From assembly GCF_027474845.2 (NCBI RefSeq), contig NZ_CP107031.2, positions 944,501 through 1,008,500 of the forward strand: a stretch of 64,000 bases of DNA. Reading direction: 5' to 3'. The translations under genes were made by a program, and so were the position numbers. Under the pieces are notes generated by a model. The model ran no database searches. It was not told where the DNA came from and was given only the letters and a program-made list of their open reading frames with translations. Shown piece by piece: positions 52,931-60,757 of this stretch. The first letter of the stretch is position 1. Each line of letters starts with the position of its first letter. Source of the DNA: Maribacter aestuarii. GTDB taxonomy: Bacteria; Bacteroidota; Bacteroidia; Flavobacteriales; Flavobacteriaceae.

Positions 52931-53707
52931 TTAATTACTATCTATTAAATATCTCTTTGAAAAACTCAATCGCAGTCTTTTTCTGGCTTCCGCCAATAAA
53001 TGTTCCACCTCGGCAGTAGTTATATTTTTGATTTTAGCTATTTCGTCCATTTCAAAACGCTGTTGGTTGAACAGGTCAAAAACCGTGTACGTTAGCGAAG
53101 GCAAAGTGCTCAAGACCATATTAATATGATTTTGTATCCTCTCCCGGTCCAATGATTGGTCAAGTTTTACAGCCAACTCCTGTTCCGTATCTTCAATAAA
53201 GACCTGGTTAAGACTGTAATCATTTTTGTTCAATCGTGGATCGTCGAGTTCCTCTAACATAACTAGATCACCATCGCCATCAACACTATACTTTTCTTCC
53301 ATTGCGTCCCATTCCTGTTGGGAGTAATCATCAATATTCTCAAAGGTCGACATATCAAATTCTTCCTCCTCGATGGCATCTTCGAACAATTCGTCAACTT
53401 TTTTGAACAGCCAAGGATATAGTTCCTTAGCGTTCCCTACCTCGTCAAAATTATCGTATGCTTCTACAAATAATTCATCAATAAAATCTTGTGCCACATA
53501 ACTACCTCCAGATATTTTTCTACCGGACGTTGCCCTTTTCAATCGCCTCCGCACATATTTTTCTACTTCGGGCATTAGTTTCAAAAGCAATTTATTGAAT
53601 GCGGCTATATGGCCGTTATTCTTTTCGACAACCAAATTTGTAAATAGGCTTTCGGCAGATTGATGAAACTTTCTTTTCCGTATATTTTTTTTGATCGTCT
53701 TTTCCAT
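52931..53707 (-). CDS. Sigma-70 family (ECF-like) sigma factor with acidic linker
   Basis: Region 2 lies around residues 20-110 (AFNKLLLKLMPEVEKYVRRRLKRA, AQDFIDELFVEAYDNFDEVGNAKELYPWLFKKV), and region 4 around 195-255 (INMVLSTLPSLTYTVFDLFNQQRFEMDEIAKIKNITTAEVEHLLAEARKRLR). Between them is an unusual stretch of about 70 residues rich in D and E (residues 115-185). It probably directs RNA polymerase to other stress promoters. A Crp/Fnr-type box lies 60 bases before its start, making it a second-tier regulator. Confidence 0.8.
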   Translation of the reverse strand: MEKTIKKNIRKRKFHQSAESLFTNLVVEKNNGHIAAFNKLLLKLMPEVEKYVRRRLKRATSGRKISGGSYVAQDFIDELFVEAYDNFDEVGNAKELYPWLFKKVDELFEDAIEEEEFDMSTFENIDDYSQQEWDAMEEKYSVDGDGDLVMLEELDDPRLNKNDYSLNQVFIEDTEQELAVKLDQSLDRERIQNHINMVLSTLPSLTYTVFDLFNQQRFEMDEIAKIKNITTAEVEHLLAEARKRLRLSFSKRYLIDSN

Positions 53708-53735
53708 GCTACTAGAATTGGGGTTACGTATTAAC

Positions 53736-53778
53736 CAAAAATGGGGCTTTGTTCGCTGTGGTAAAATGATTTAAATCA
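53736..53778 (-). promoter_or_regulatory. Crp/Fnr-type box plus promoter, minus direction
   Basis: TGATTTAAATCA (53767-53778, perfect palindrome), 23 bp, then CATTTTTG on the minus strand (53743-53736, 7/8). It serves the sigma-factor gene. Confidence 0.7.
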
Positions 53779-53820
53779 GGAAAGGTCCTTTTAATCCTTT
53801 GAACAAAAAACCGTTTAAGC

Positions 53821-53863
53821 TGATGCACATCATTTTAAAACAATGCCTCAGTATTTACTTTTA
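53821..53863 (+). promoter_or_regulatory. Crp/Fnr-type box plus promoter
   Basis: TGATGCACATCA (53821-53832), 23 bp, then TACTTTTA (53856-53863, 7/8). It serves the second BON gene. Confidence 0.7.
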
Positions 53864-53897
53864 ACTTAAAATAATGTGTAACTAGATTAGCTATGGT

Positions 53898-54566
53898 ATG
53901 AAAACAGATGTAGAAATAAGAAACGATATTTTAGCCGAGCTAAAGTGGCAGCCTGCTATCGACGAGACCGAAATTGGAGTCATTGTAGAAGATGGTATTG
54001 TTACCCTAAGTGGTGTGGTCAACGAATATCGCAAAAAGGCATTGGCCAATAAAGCAGCCAAAAGCGTAGCCGGTGTAAAGGCGGTTGCCGAGGATATTGA
54101 AGTCAAATACGGAGACGATTTTAAGAAAACGGATAAGGAAATTGCAAAAGCAGCGGTAAATGCTTTGGAATGGAACGCATCTGTCCCAAAAGAGAAAGTA
54201 ATGGTATTCGTTGAAGACGGGTATATTTACCTGACGGGCAAAGTTGCTTGGGACTATCAACGGAAAGCAGCCAAACGCACCATTCAAAATCTTTTGGGGG
54301 TAAAAGGTGTAATTAATAATATAGAACTAGTTCCTAACACTAAGGCAGAAAATACAGAGGAGCAAATTATCAAAGCCCTTAGGCGTTCTGCAAATCTTGA
54401 AGACAAAGGTATTCGCATACAGGTGGACGGGAGCACGGTTCAGTTAAAAGGAAGGGTACATTCCATAAAAGAAAAGGAGGAAGCGGAGAAGGCAGCTTAC
54501 AAAGCTCCTGGCGTTCGTAAAGTGGACAATGAAATAGTGGTGCAGTTGCATCCTGAGTTTGTTTGA
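53898..54566 (+). CDS. Triple-BON-domain protein (second copy)
   Basis: This 222-residue protein is the same length as the 50923 product and aligns along its whole length: IDETEIGVIVEDGIVTLSGVVNEY, VMVFVEDGYIYLTGKVAWDYQ and IRIQVDGSTVQLKGRVHSIKEKEEA. The pair arose by duplication, with the sigma and exonuclease genes now between. No signal peptide. Likely a cytoplasmic stress protein. Confidence 0.9.
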   Translation: MKTDVEIRNDILAELKWQPAIDETEIGVIVEDGIVTLSGVVNEYRKKALANKAAKSVAGVKAVAEDIEVKYGDDFKKTDKEIAKAAVNALEWNASVPKEKVMVFVEDGYIYLTGKVAWDYQRKAAKRTIQNLLGVKGVINNIELVPNTKAENTEEQIIKALRRSANLEDKGIRIQVDGSTVQLKGRVHSIKEKEEAEKAAYKAPGVRKVDNEIVVQLHPEFV

Positions 54567-54600
54567 TTAGATAAATAAAAATCAAAAAAACTGCGTAAAC

Positions 54601-54643
54601 TGACCTAGGTCATTTTGAGTTTGGAACCACCGGCCTATTTTAG
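54601..54643 (+). promoter_or_regulatory. Crp/Fnr-type box plus promoter with no gene downstream
   Basis: TGACCTAGGTCA (54601-54612, perfect palindrome), 23 bp, then TATTTTAG (54636-54643, 7/8). No protein gene follows; the transcript would be the small RNA described at 54649. Confidence 0.68.
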
Positions 54644-54648
54644 CGGTA

Positions 54649-54863
54649 TAATAAAAGAGAAACGTTCATTAAGTAAAATACAAGCTTAGTAATCGCGGAG
54701 ATTGCTGGGTTGTAAGAAAAGAAGGGGTTACAGAAAGCCTTTTATACCTTTTGAATCTCTAACAGATGTAGCAATATATTCTGGTAGGATCAGTGTAAGT
54801 GGAAATTGGAACGAAGAACTTCTTCTAGGAAACCGAGGTATTTCGGTGCCTCGGTTTCTTTTT
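54649..54863 (+). ncRNA. Probable Crp/Fnr-controlled small RNA
   Basis: A promoter of the shared type at 54601-54643 is followed by about 215 bases without a credible reading frame, ending in a strong intrinsic terminator at 54829-54863. Promoter, length and terminator together indicate an independent small-RNA gene. The 5' end is placed five bases past the promoter box, by analogy. Function and targets are unknown. Confidence 0.6.
54829..54863 (+). terminator. Intrinsic terminator of the small RNA
   Basis: GAAACCGAGG and CCTCGGTTTC form a perfect 10-bp stem with a 10-base loop, followed by five T. Confidence 0.88.
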
Positions 54864-55051
54864 AAATAAAAATATTGATTTCGGATTCCGAGAGGAAAAA
54901 GAAATCATTGCGAGGCGAGCGATGCCGTTGAAGCCAAAATCACCTTCTAGATCATTTTAGAAATAAAGTGGTGTAAGAGTTAGATTGAACGCTGAAACAA
55001 AATCAAACGTTTCGTAGGAAACAGGAGACCTTGGTCTCCTGTTTCTCTTTT
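54864..55051 (+). ncRNA. Possible second small RNA with a related 3' end
   Basis: After the first terminator, another roughly 190-base gene-free segment ends in a second intrinsic terminator at 55018-55051. Both terminators begin TAGGAAAC, and both are preceded by a similar GTGTAAG...GAACG stretch (about 54793 and 54972), which suggests tandem duplication. I find no clear promoter box for it, so it may be made by readthrough. Confidence 0.4.
55018..55051 (+). terminator. Intrinsic terminator of the second RNA segment
   Basis: GAAACAGGAGA and TCTCCTGTTTC pair perfectly around CCTTGG, followed by TCTTTT. Confidence 0.85.
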
Positions 55052-55078
55052 AAGGTTTTCTACAAACACTTAAGGGAG

Positions 55079-55591
55079 TTAAATACTGTTCAATGAATCA
55101 AAATTTTTGAGCACTATTTCAATAGGCTCCAGTTCAAAATCATAACCCCGTATTATTAGGAGATAATAGGCTTCGTTCAAATTCCTAATGTAGTTAGAGG
55201 TATCCTTTTCGGTAGCTCCCAAACCTCTAAGAATACCATAAGGCCCCGATGACATTTCCCCCAAAAGTTTTCCGTCCACGTCATGCAGAAATTGAGAGAC
55301 CAAAGAACCCACAATAAATAAGGTGCCTATTTCAGGATTGCAAAAAAGTCCAAAATCCGATGTAGGTCCCAATGAATCTCTCCAATACTGTTTCAATTCC
55401 TTTTTAGCTTTTAGAACTTCACTATCAGTTGAAATACAAACTTGGGAAAATTTTCCTAATACGGACAATTGTAGTTCCGCTGAGGCGCTATTTCTAATTT
55501 CCTGAATGGCTTCTTCAAGAGGCCAAAGCTGGCTAAAACTCCTTATTAACAAATGCTTTTGTTTCTTATTTTCAATCTCTTTTTTCATCAA
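55079..55591 (-). CDS. Stress protein with glycine-rich hydrophobic core (DUF1269-like)
   Basis: The 170-residue protein starts with LIRSFSQLWPLEEAIQEIRNS and has GTLFIVGSLVSQFLHDV followed by LGEMSSGPYGILRGLGATEKDTSNYIRNLNEAYYLLIIRG. This is like the general-stress or DUF1269 proteins, where a ferredoxin-like domain flanks a glycine-rich hydrophobic stretch. Function unknown. The bidirectional box at 55668 lies 76 bases upstream. Confidence 0.65.
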   Translation of the reverse strand: MMKKEIENKKQKHLLIRSFSQLWPLEEAIQEIRNSASAELQLSVLGKFSQVCISTDSEVLKAKKELKQYWRDSLGPTSDFGLFCNPEIGTLFIVGSLVSQFLHDVDGKLLGEMSSGPYGILRGLGATEKDTSNYIRNLNEAYYLLIIRGYDFELEPIEIVLKNFDSLNSI

Positions 55592-55636
55592 TTAGGAATG
55601 TTTGAGATAAAAGCAGGTCAGTTTATCCCTCACACA

Positions 55637-55710
55637 CTAATTTATGAAGCATTCTACTTCTCAAGAATGACCAATGTCATTTCATGATTGCATCCGTCAC
55701 TTTATTTTTG
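55637..55710. promoter_or_regulatory. Bidirectional Crp/Fnr-type box with promoters on both sides
   Basis: TGACCAATGTCA (55668-55679). To the right, 23 bp and TATTTTTG (55703-55710, perfect). To the left, 23 bp and TAAATTAG on the minus strand (55644-55637, 7/8). One palindrome can drive the YtxH gene and the gene at 55591. Confidence 0.7.
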
Positions 55711-55751
55711 ATTGAAATTTTAAATGAATCTTTAACTAAAACAAGAATATC

Positions 55752-56081
55752 ATGACAAACGATAGTGGAAATGTTTTACTGGCGCTATTAACAGGAGCCG
55801 CCATTGGAGCGGGAATAGGAATTTTGTACGCTCCGGACAAGGGTAGCGAAACCCGGCATAAAATCAAACAAAAAGTTGACGATACCACCCATGATTTGGC
55901 AGATCGTATTTCACATGCCAAAGAAGAGCTTACCAAATCGGCCAACGAGAAAAAAGATGCTTTTGACAGAAAATTGGACGAGGCCATTTCTACCATGAGC
56001 TACAAAGCGGATGACATTATCGAAAAGTTGGAGCGCAAATTAGAAGACCTCAAAAACAAGAATGCCCAACTTCAAAAATAA
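55752..56081 (+). CDS. YtxH domain protein
   Basis: The 109-residue protein has the YtxH core: VLLALLTGAAIGAGIGILYAPDKGSETR, one glycine-rich membrane helix followed by KGSE/TR, then a long charged helix (KIKQKVDDTTHDLADRISHAKEEL ...). Family members are stress-linked membrane proteins with coiled-coil tails. It starts a three-gene operon (five bases to the next gene). Confidence 0.9.
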   Translation: MTNDSGNVLLALLTGAAIGAGIGILYAPDKGSETRHKIKQKVDDTTHDLADRISHAKEELTKSANEKKDAFDRKLDEAISTMSYKADDIIEKLERKLEDLKNKNAQLQK

Positions 56082-56086
56082 CAGTT

Positions 56087-56437
56087 ATGGCTTTTGAAGA
56101 ATTTAAAGAAGACCTCATGGGTGCGGAAGCCGATATGAGGTCTTACCTAGAGAATAGCGAAGAATATCTTAAACTTCAAGTTTTTAAGGTGTTGATGCGA
56201 TTTCTTACCACGACCTTGCAGAAAGTTCTGGTGGGTTTGGGAATCGTTTTCGTTCTGCTTTTCCTTTCTTTAGGGGCCTCTTTGGCGCTATGCGAAATCT
56301 TAGACAGTTATTATTTAGGTTTCATTATAGTGGCAGGATTTTATGTACTGATCAGCGCCCTTTTTTATGTGTTCAGACAGCGATTGAACGGACCGTTGCT
56401 TCGAAAATTTTCTCCACTTTATTTTGACGGACTATGA
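56087..56437 (+). CDS. Phage-holin-superfamily-3-like membrane protein
   Basis: The 116 residues have a charged start and two membrane helices (about 46-66 and 76-96): LQKVLVGLGIVFVLLFLSLGASLALCEIL and YLGFIIVAGFYVLISALFYVF. The layout matches PF07332-type holin-like proteins found in bacterial stress operons, not phages. It overlaps the next gene by four bases. Confidence 0.8.
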   Translation: MAFEEFKEDLMGAEADMRSYLENSEEYLKLQVFKVLMRFLTTTLQKVLVGLGIVFVLLFLSLGASLALCEILDSYYLGFIIVAGFYVLISALFYVFRQRLNGPLLRKFSPLYFDGL

Positions 56438-56688
56438 ATACCAGATATAACTCTTTTGAGGAAATAGATACTCGGCTCAAGATTTTAAAACTGCAACGAG
56501 AAATTAATAGGGAGAGCCTGAAAATAAATTTAAACCAGGCCAAAATAAATATAGTACCTCGAAAATTGGTCAAAAATATAAGCACGAGCTTTACCCACGG
56601 CACAACCTGGAAAAACCTTTTGATATGCTTTTTAGCTAAAAAAGCATTGAACTTACTTCGTAAAGGACGCGGAAAAGAAGTACAATAG
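56434..56688 (+). CDS. 84-residue basic protein of the YtxH operon, unknown
   Basis: The protein is Asn/Lys/Arg-rich: YNSFEEIDTRLKILKLQREINRESLKINLNQ, then TSFTHGTTWKNLLICFLAKKALNLLRK. The N-terminal motif is common in proteins located after YtxH and holin-like genes in Flavobacteria. It may bind the membrane through the amphipathic second half. Function unknown. Confidence 0.7.
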   Translation: MNTRYNSFEEIDTRLKILKLQREINRESLKINLNQAKINIVPRKLVKNISTSFTHGTTWKNLLICFLAKKALNLLRKGRGKEVQ

Positions 56689-56691
56689 TAC

Positions 56692-57378
56692 TTATTTTAA
56701 ATTTGCAACTAATTCAAGTTCTTCCTTATCCAAAAGAACAATTCTTCTACCCTTGTCCGTAGTGATCAAACCTTCATCTTTAAAATCTGAAAGTGTGCGA
56801 ATGGCCGTTTCCGTGGCCGTACCTATCATACCTGCAAAATCTTCTCTTGGAATGGACATGCCCCCGTTTGGTTTGTCCTTTATCATTCCTTTCTTATGAA
56901 GTTCCAATAGGGCTTTCGCAGCGCGCTGCCTTACAGAGGCAAACGCCATATCCACCAAGTGCGTCTGTACGTCTATCAAATCGTTGGAGACCATGTTAAT
57001 GAATTTTTGGGCTACCATATGGTTACCGTAAAGCAGTTTTAGAAAATCGGCTTTTGGTATAGCGCAGAGTTCTGCATCTTCCAAAACAACTGCATTCTCT
57101 ATATATTTACCGTCGGCATTCAGCAATGATAATTGGCCTACAAAATCCCCTGGACCATAAATACCGGTGACCAATTCTTTTCCAGACTCTGTGCCCTTGT
57201 ACGTTTTTAGGGTTCCGCTCTCTATAAAATAGAGCGAGTGTGCATTATCGCCTTCCCAAAATATTATTTCCTTTTTTTCAAAACGTTTTAGGCTATGCGC
57301 TTTGGTCAGACCTTCCAAATTATCATATGCTGAAGCTTCGTCTAAAAAAGAGTTGAGGCTTTCTAAATTTTTCACCAT
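56692..57378 (-). CDS. Crp/Fnr family transcriptional regulator
   Basis: A cNMP-type effector domain (about residues 25-140; IIFWEGDNAHSLYFIESGTLKTYK, GIYGPGDFVGQLSLL) is joined to an HTH_Crp domain (about 150-225). The recognition helix TATETAIRTLSDFKDEG keeps the Glu and Arg that contact TGA in FNR and CRP, but has Ile where FNR has Ser212. Only one Cys (ELCAIP) is present, so no FNR-type Fe-S cluster. Its start lies inside the end of the response-regulator gene (56-base overlap). It is the best candidate for the boxes TGAY-N4-RTCA. Confidence 0.9.
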   Translation of the reverse strand: MVKNLESLNSFLDEASAYDNLEGLTKAHSLKRFEKKEIIFWEGDNAHSLYFIESGTLKTYKGTESGKELVTGIYGPGDFVGQLSLLNADGKYIENAVVLEDAELCAIPKADFLKLLYGNHMVAQKFINMVSNDLIDVQTHLVDMAFASVRQRAAKALLELHKKGMIKDKPNGGMSIPREDFAGMIGTATETAIRTLSDFKDEGLITTDKGRRIVLLDKEELELVANLK

Positions 57379-57763
57379 CTGCTTTTTTTAAACTATCGTG
57401 CTTATTTAAACGGCAGGCAATGGCTTCCAATAAATCGTTTTCTTCAAAAGGCTTGGTCAAATAATCATCGGCACCCAGATTCATGCCCATCCGCATATCT
57501 GCCTTATCAATTTTTGCCGTGAGGAATATAAAGGGGGTTGTGGCCATTTTAGGGTCGGCGGCAAACGTGCGCAGCACTTCATAACCGTCCATCTCCGGCA
57601 TCATAATATCGCAAACGACTAAATCTGGCACGAAGGTCCTTGCCTTTTCAATTCCTATTTTACCATTTTCAGCTGTAAGTACGTTGTAGTTAGCCAAGGA
57701 TATAATCTCAGCTATATTTTCTCGTACGTCATCATTGTCCTCTATGAGTAGTATTTTGTTCAT
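57323..57763 (-). CDS. Receiver-only response regulator
   Basis: A CheY-like receiver spans residues 1-125: ILLIEDNDDVRENI, phospho-acceptor Asp in LVVCDIMMPEMDGYEV, Thr in FIFLTAKI and Lys in DDYLTKPFEENDL. A 25-residue tail without a DNA-binding domain follows. I start at the second Met (57763; 57769 is also possible). Its end overlaps the Crp/Fnr gene and its start overlaps the histidine kinase gene, so the three are coupled. It may relay phosphate from the kinase. Confidence 0.88.
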   Translation of the reverse strand: MNKILLIEDNDDVRENIAEIISLANYNVLTAENGKIGIEKARTFVPDLVVCDIMMPEMDGYEVLRTFAADPKMATTPFIFLTAKIDKADMRMGMNLGADDYLTKPFEENDLLEAIACRLNKHDSLKKADGEKFRKPQLFFRRSFSI

Positions 57764-60513
57764 CTTCAATAGGTTTATGGGGAAGTTTAACGGTAAAGGT
57801 GCTTCCTTTACCTGGCTTGCTTTTGAAATGGATTGAGCCTCCCATTAATTCGGTGTATTGTTTCACGATATGAAGCCCTAGGCCTGTACCTTGTATATTG
57901 GTTGCGTTCTTGGCACGGAAAAATCGTTCAAATAGACGCTCTTGCTCTTCTTCGGGAATTCCAATCCCGTAATCCGTAATGCTAAAAGATATGCCACTGT
58001 CCTCTTCTTGAATTTCCATAACAATTTCCTGGTTTTCATCGGAATATTTTAGGGCGTTGCTTAACAGGTTGACTAAAATATGGCTTAACAATTTTGGATC
58101 TAAAAAAACATACAATTTAACTTCGTTATGTTTTAGCTGAATGGTTTGTCCCTCCTTTTTAGTAGCTTCCATTTCATCGACCATTATTTTACAAAATTGA
58201 ATGAGCTCGAAGTACTGGGGTTTTGCCTGTACTTTTCCTTCCTCCAGTTTACCAAGCGAGAGAAAATCGTTTAGAATCACCACAAGATGTTTTACATGGG
58301 TACGTATACGCGCTACATGTTTTTCCCTTCGCTCCTCTTTCCCTGGTTCATTTTGTTTTCCAATAAGAATGGCTGAGGAAAGAATAGCGCTCAAAGGCGT
58401 TCGGAATTCATGGGATGCCATGGAAATAAATCGAGACTTTAAGGCATTCAACTCCTGTTCCGCCTTTAGTGCTTTAGCCAGTTCCGCCTGAACATTTTTC
58501 TGGTCCGTAATGTTGTGATACACAAATAATGCCCACACGGCGCTTTCGCCATTGGACTTTAGAGGTGTAGCGTTTACGGAGTAAAAATTATCTTGAAATT
58601 CCATTTCAAAGGACAGACTTTTACCGGCAATAGTTTTACGAACATCCTCTTTAATCATTTCGATTTGGCTCTTTGAAAAAATAGGAATGTCATCTACCCG
58701 TTTACCCTCAAAATCGGATTTTTTTAAATTGACCCGTTTAAGTTCCTCTCCTTCCAGATAGACCAGTTCATAATTAGCATTGAACACCACTATTAGACCT
58801 TTAGGAAAGTTTTGTGCAATAGCGGCAAACTGTGCCTGACTTTGTTGTGCTTTTATCTCTGCCAATTTGGTTATCTGAATTTGATCTTCCAGGCTAAGGT
58901 CGGTCTCTACCAATTTTTGGACCGTTGCTTCAATTTCCTTGGTTCGTTCAAGTACTTTTTCTTCTAGTTTTTCCGCATATTCCTCCAACTGTCTTTTAGT
59001 CTGCTGAATTTCCGTAACATCATTTTGTACGCCTATAAAGTGGGTTAATTGTTGTTCATCATCATATAGTGGTGTAATGCTTAGTTCGTTCCAAAATAGG
59101 GTCCCATCTTTACGATAGTTCCGTAAAATTACGCGACAGGGCATTCCTTCTTTAATTGCCTTTGCGACCGTAGCTATTTCTTTTTGGTCACGGTCGCCAT
59201 TCTGTAAGAAACGACAGTTTTTACCTAGAATTTCGCTCTGTCTATATCCCGTTATTTGGGTAAAAGCATTGTTGGTATATATGATTGGCATATCTGGCTG
59301 TTGCGCATCTACAATGATAATACCGTTGCCTGCAGCAGCTAAGGCCTTGTCTCTTAGATTTAAGGTGTTCTGGATTACTTTAGATTCAGAAATGTTTCGG
59401 GAGATAACCAAAACCCGATTTTCCCTTAATGGCACCAACCGGCATTCGTAGTCTATAGTTTTTTGGGCCACATCCGCAGACATTTCCAGGGTTTCCATTT
59501 TATTGGTGCGAAGAACCTTTTTTATCCCCTTTTTTTAGTTTTTTACCAACTTCATCTGGAAGTAAATTCCTTAAATGTTTTCCCTCCAACTCTTCTTTAG
59601 AAACAGTGAGGTATGATACCTCCGGAATATGGGCTTCCATTACAATTCCCTCCTTGTCATGTATAGTCATGATATCGGGTATTGCCTCAAGTATAGCTCT
59701 GTTCTTTTCTTCGCTGTCCTGTAATTTTTTTTCTGCGATGACCTGCTCGGTTACGTCTATTCCTGAACTGATCAAACCTGTAACTTCATCATTTTCATTT
59801 TTTGAAAGTGCGTTTCGCCAACGAATTAACTTTCTTTTGTTTCCTTTGGTCACGATCCAATTTTCATAAACATCAGGTGGTTCAACCTTTCCTGAGATAA
59901 TTTGGTCAAATAGTCGAGCTAAATCCTTCTTACTCTTTTTTGGAATACAGCACTGAAACCAATTCTTTCCAATAATTTCATCACAGGTATAACCAAGTAT
60001 TTCACAACCTTTCCGGTTGACGAGCTTTATAGTATGGTCGGTATTGATGATTAAAAAAATAGAAGCTGCGGCGTCCAGATATTGACTTAATGATTCTTTC
60101 TCCCTTTTTAACAGGGCTTCCGTTTCTTTAAGATGAGTAATATCATGTATAGTTCCGAACATGGTAAGCGGTTCTCCTTGAGCATTATACGTAGCTTTGC
60201 CATTAGAAATGACATACCGCACGGAACCATCTTTCCTAATCAATCTTTTTTCGTGATTGTAAGGCTGTTTATTTTTTAGAGCAAATTTAACGGCATTCAC
60301 AGCTGTATCCCTATCCTCTGGATGGATAAAGCTGAGGACAGTATCTTTATTTAATTGCGCGTCACCTGGAGGAAGTCCACATATTCTATAGAATTCAGCG
60401 GACCAACTCCTAAAATCGTTTTCCAAATTCCAAAACCAACTACCCACATGAGCCATTTCTTCAATGGCATTCATTTGCTGAGCACCTTCTAAATATGTAG
60501 TAGGTTTGTTCAT
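57732..60513 (-). pseudogene. Multi-PAS/LOV hybrid sensor histidine kinase, frameshifted
   Basis: Front frame (60513-59500): two PAS domains (GSWFWNLENDFRSWSAEFYRICGL; ASIFLIINTDHTIKLVNRKGCEILGY) and the start of a third. Second frame (from 59498): a LOV-like PAS with GKNCRFLQ (Cys at 59214-59216), RNYRKDGTLFWNELSITPL and FIGVQNDVTE; another PAS; HisKA with SHEFRTPLSAIL; and HATPase_c with NLLSNALKY and GTGLGLHIVK. One extra base in the four-C run at 59526-59529 joins them (about 927 residues). The second frame alone could still make a LOV kinase. Confidence 0.78.
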
Positions 60514-60624
60514 TTAGCATCTTTGAGGTTCACTCTTTTTTTAATTCTCTGCCACCAAAATCAGAAGACTAACCCGTAGAATTAATTTAACTTTTATTAA
60601 TGATTTCCTTTGGTAACAGTCCAT

Positions 60625-60667
60625 CAAATGTATCATTGCAAACCAACGATAAAAATGATATTAGTCA
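60625..60667 (-). promoter_or_regulatory. Crp/Fnr-type box plus promoter of the kinase-Crp operon
   Basis: TGATATTAGTCA (60656-60667), 23 bp, then TACATTTG on the minus strand (60632-60625, perfect match). It lies about 110 bases before the kinase start and would make the Crp/Fnr gene autoregulated. Confidence 0.72.
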
Positions 60668-60693
60668 TCAATATGTTTAGATAAAGAAAAATA

Positions 60694-60736
60694 TGATGAT
60701 AATCATATTATCCGAGTAGGCCGTAACCTATTTTCG
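60694..60736 (+). promoter_or_regulatory. Crp/Fnr-type box plus promoter
   Basis: TGATGATAATCA (60694-60705), 23 bp, then TATTTTCG (60729-60736, 7/8). It serves the patatin gene at 60758. Confidence 0.68.
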
Positions 60737-60757
60737 AAGTTTAAAAATGAAATACAT

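Noticed and set aside
54900..54935. REP-like sequence (ATTGCGAGGCGAGCGATG)
   Set aside because: It recalls repeats common in Bacteroidota, but only one copy is seen in the window, so I cannot call a repeat family.
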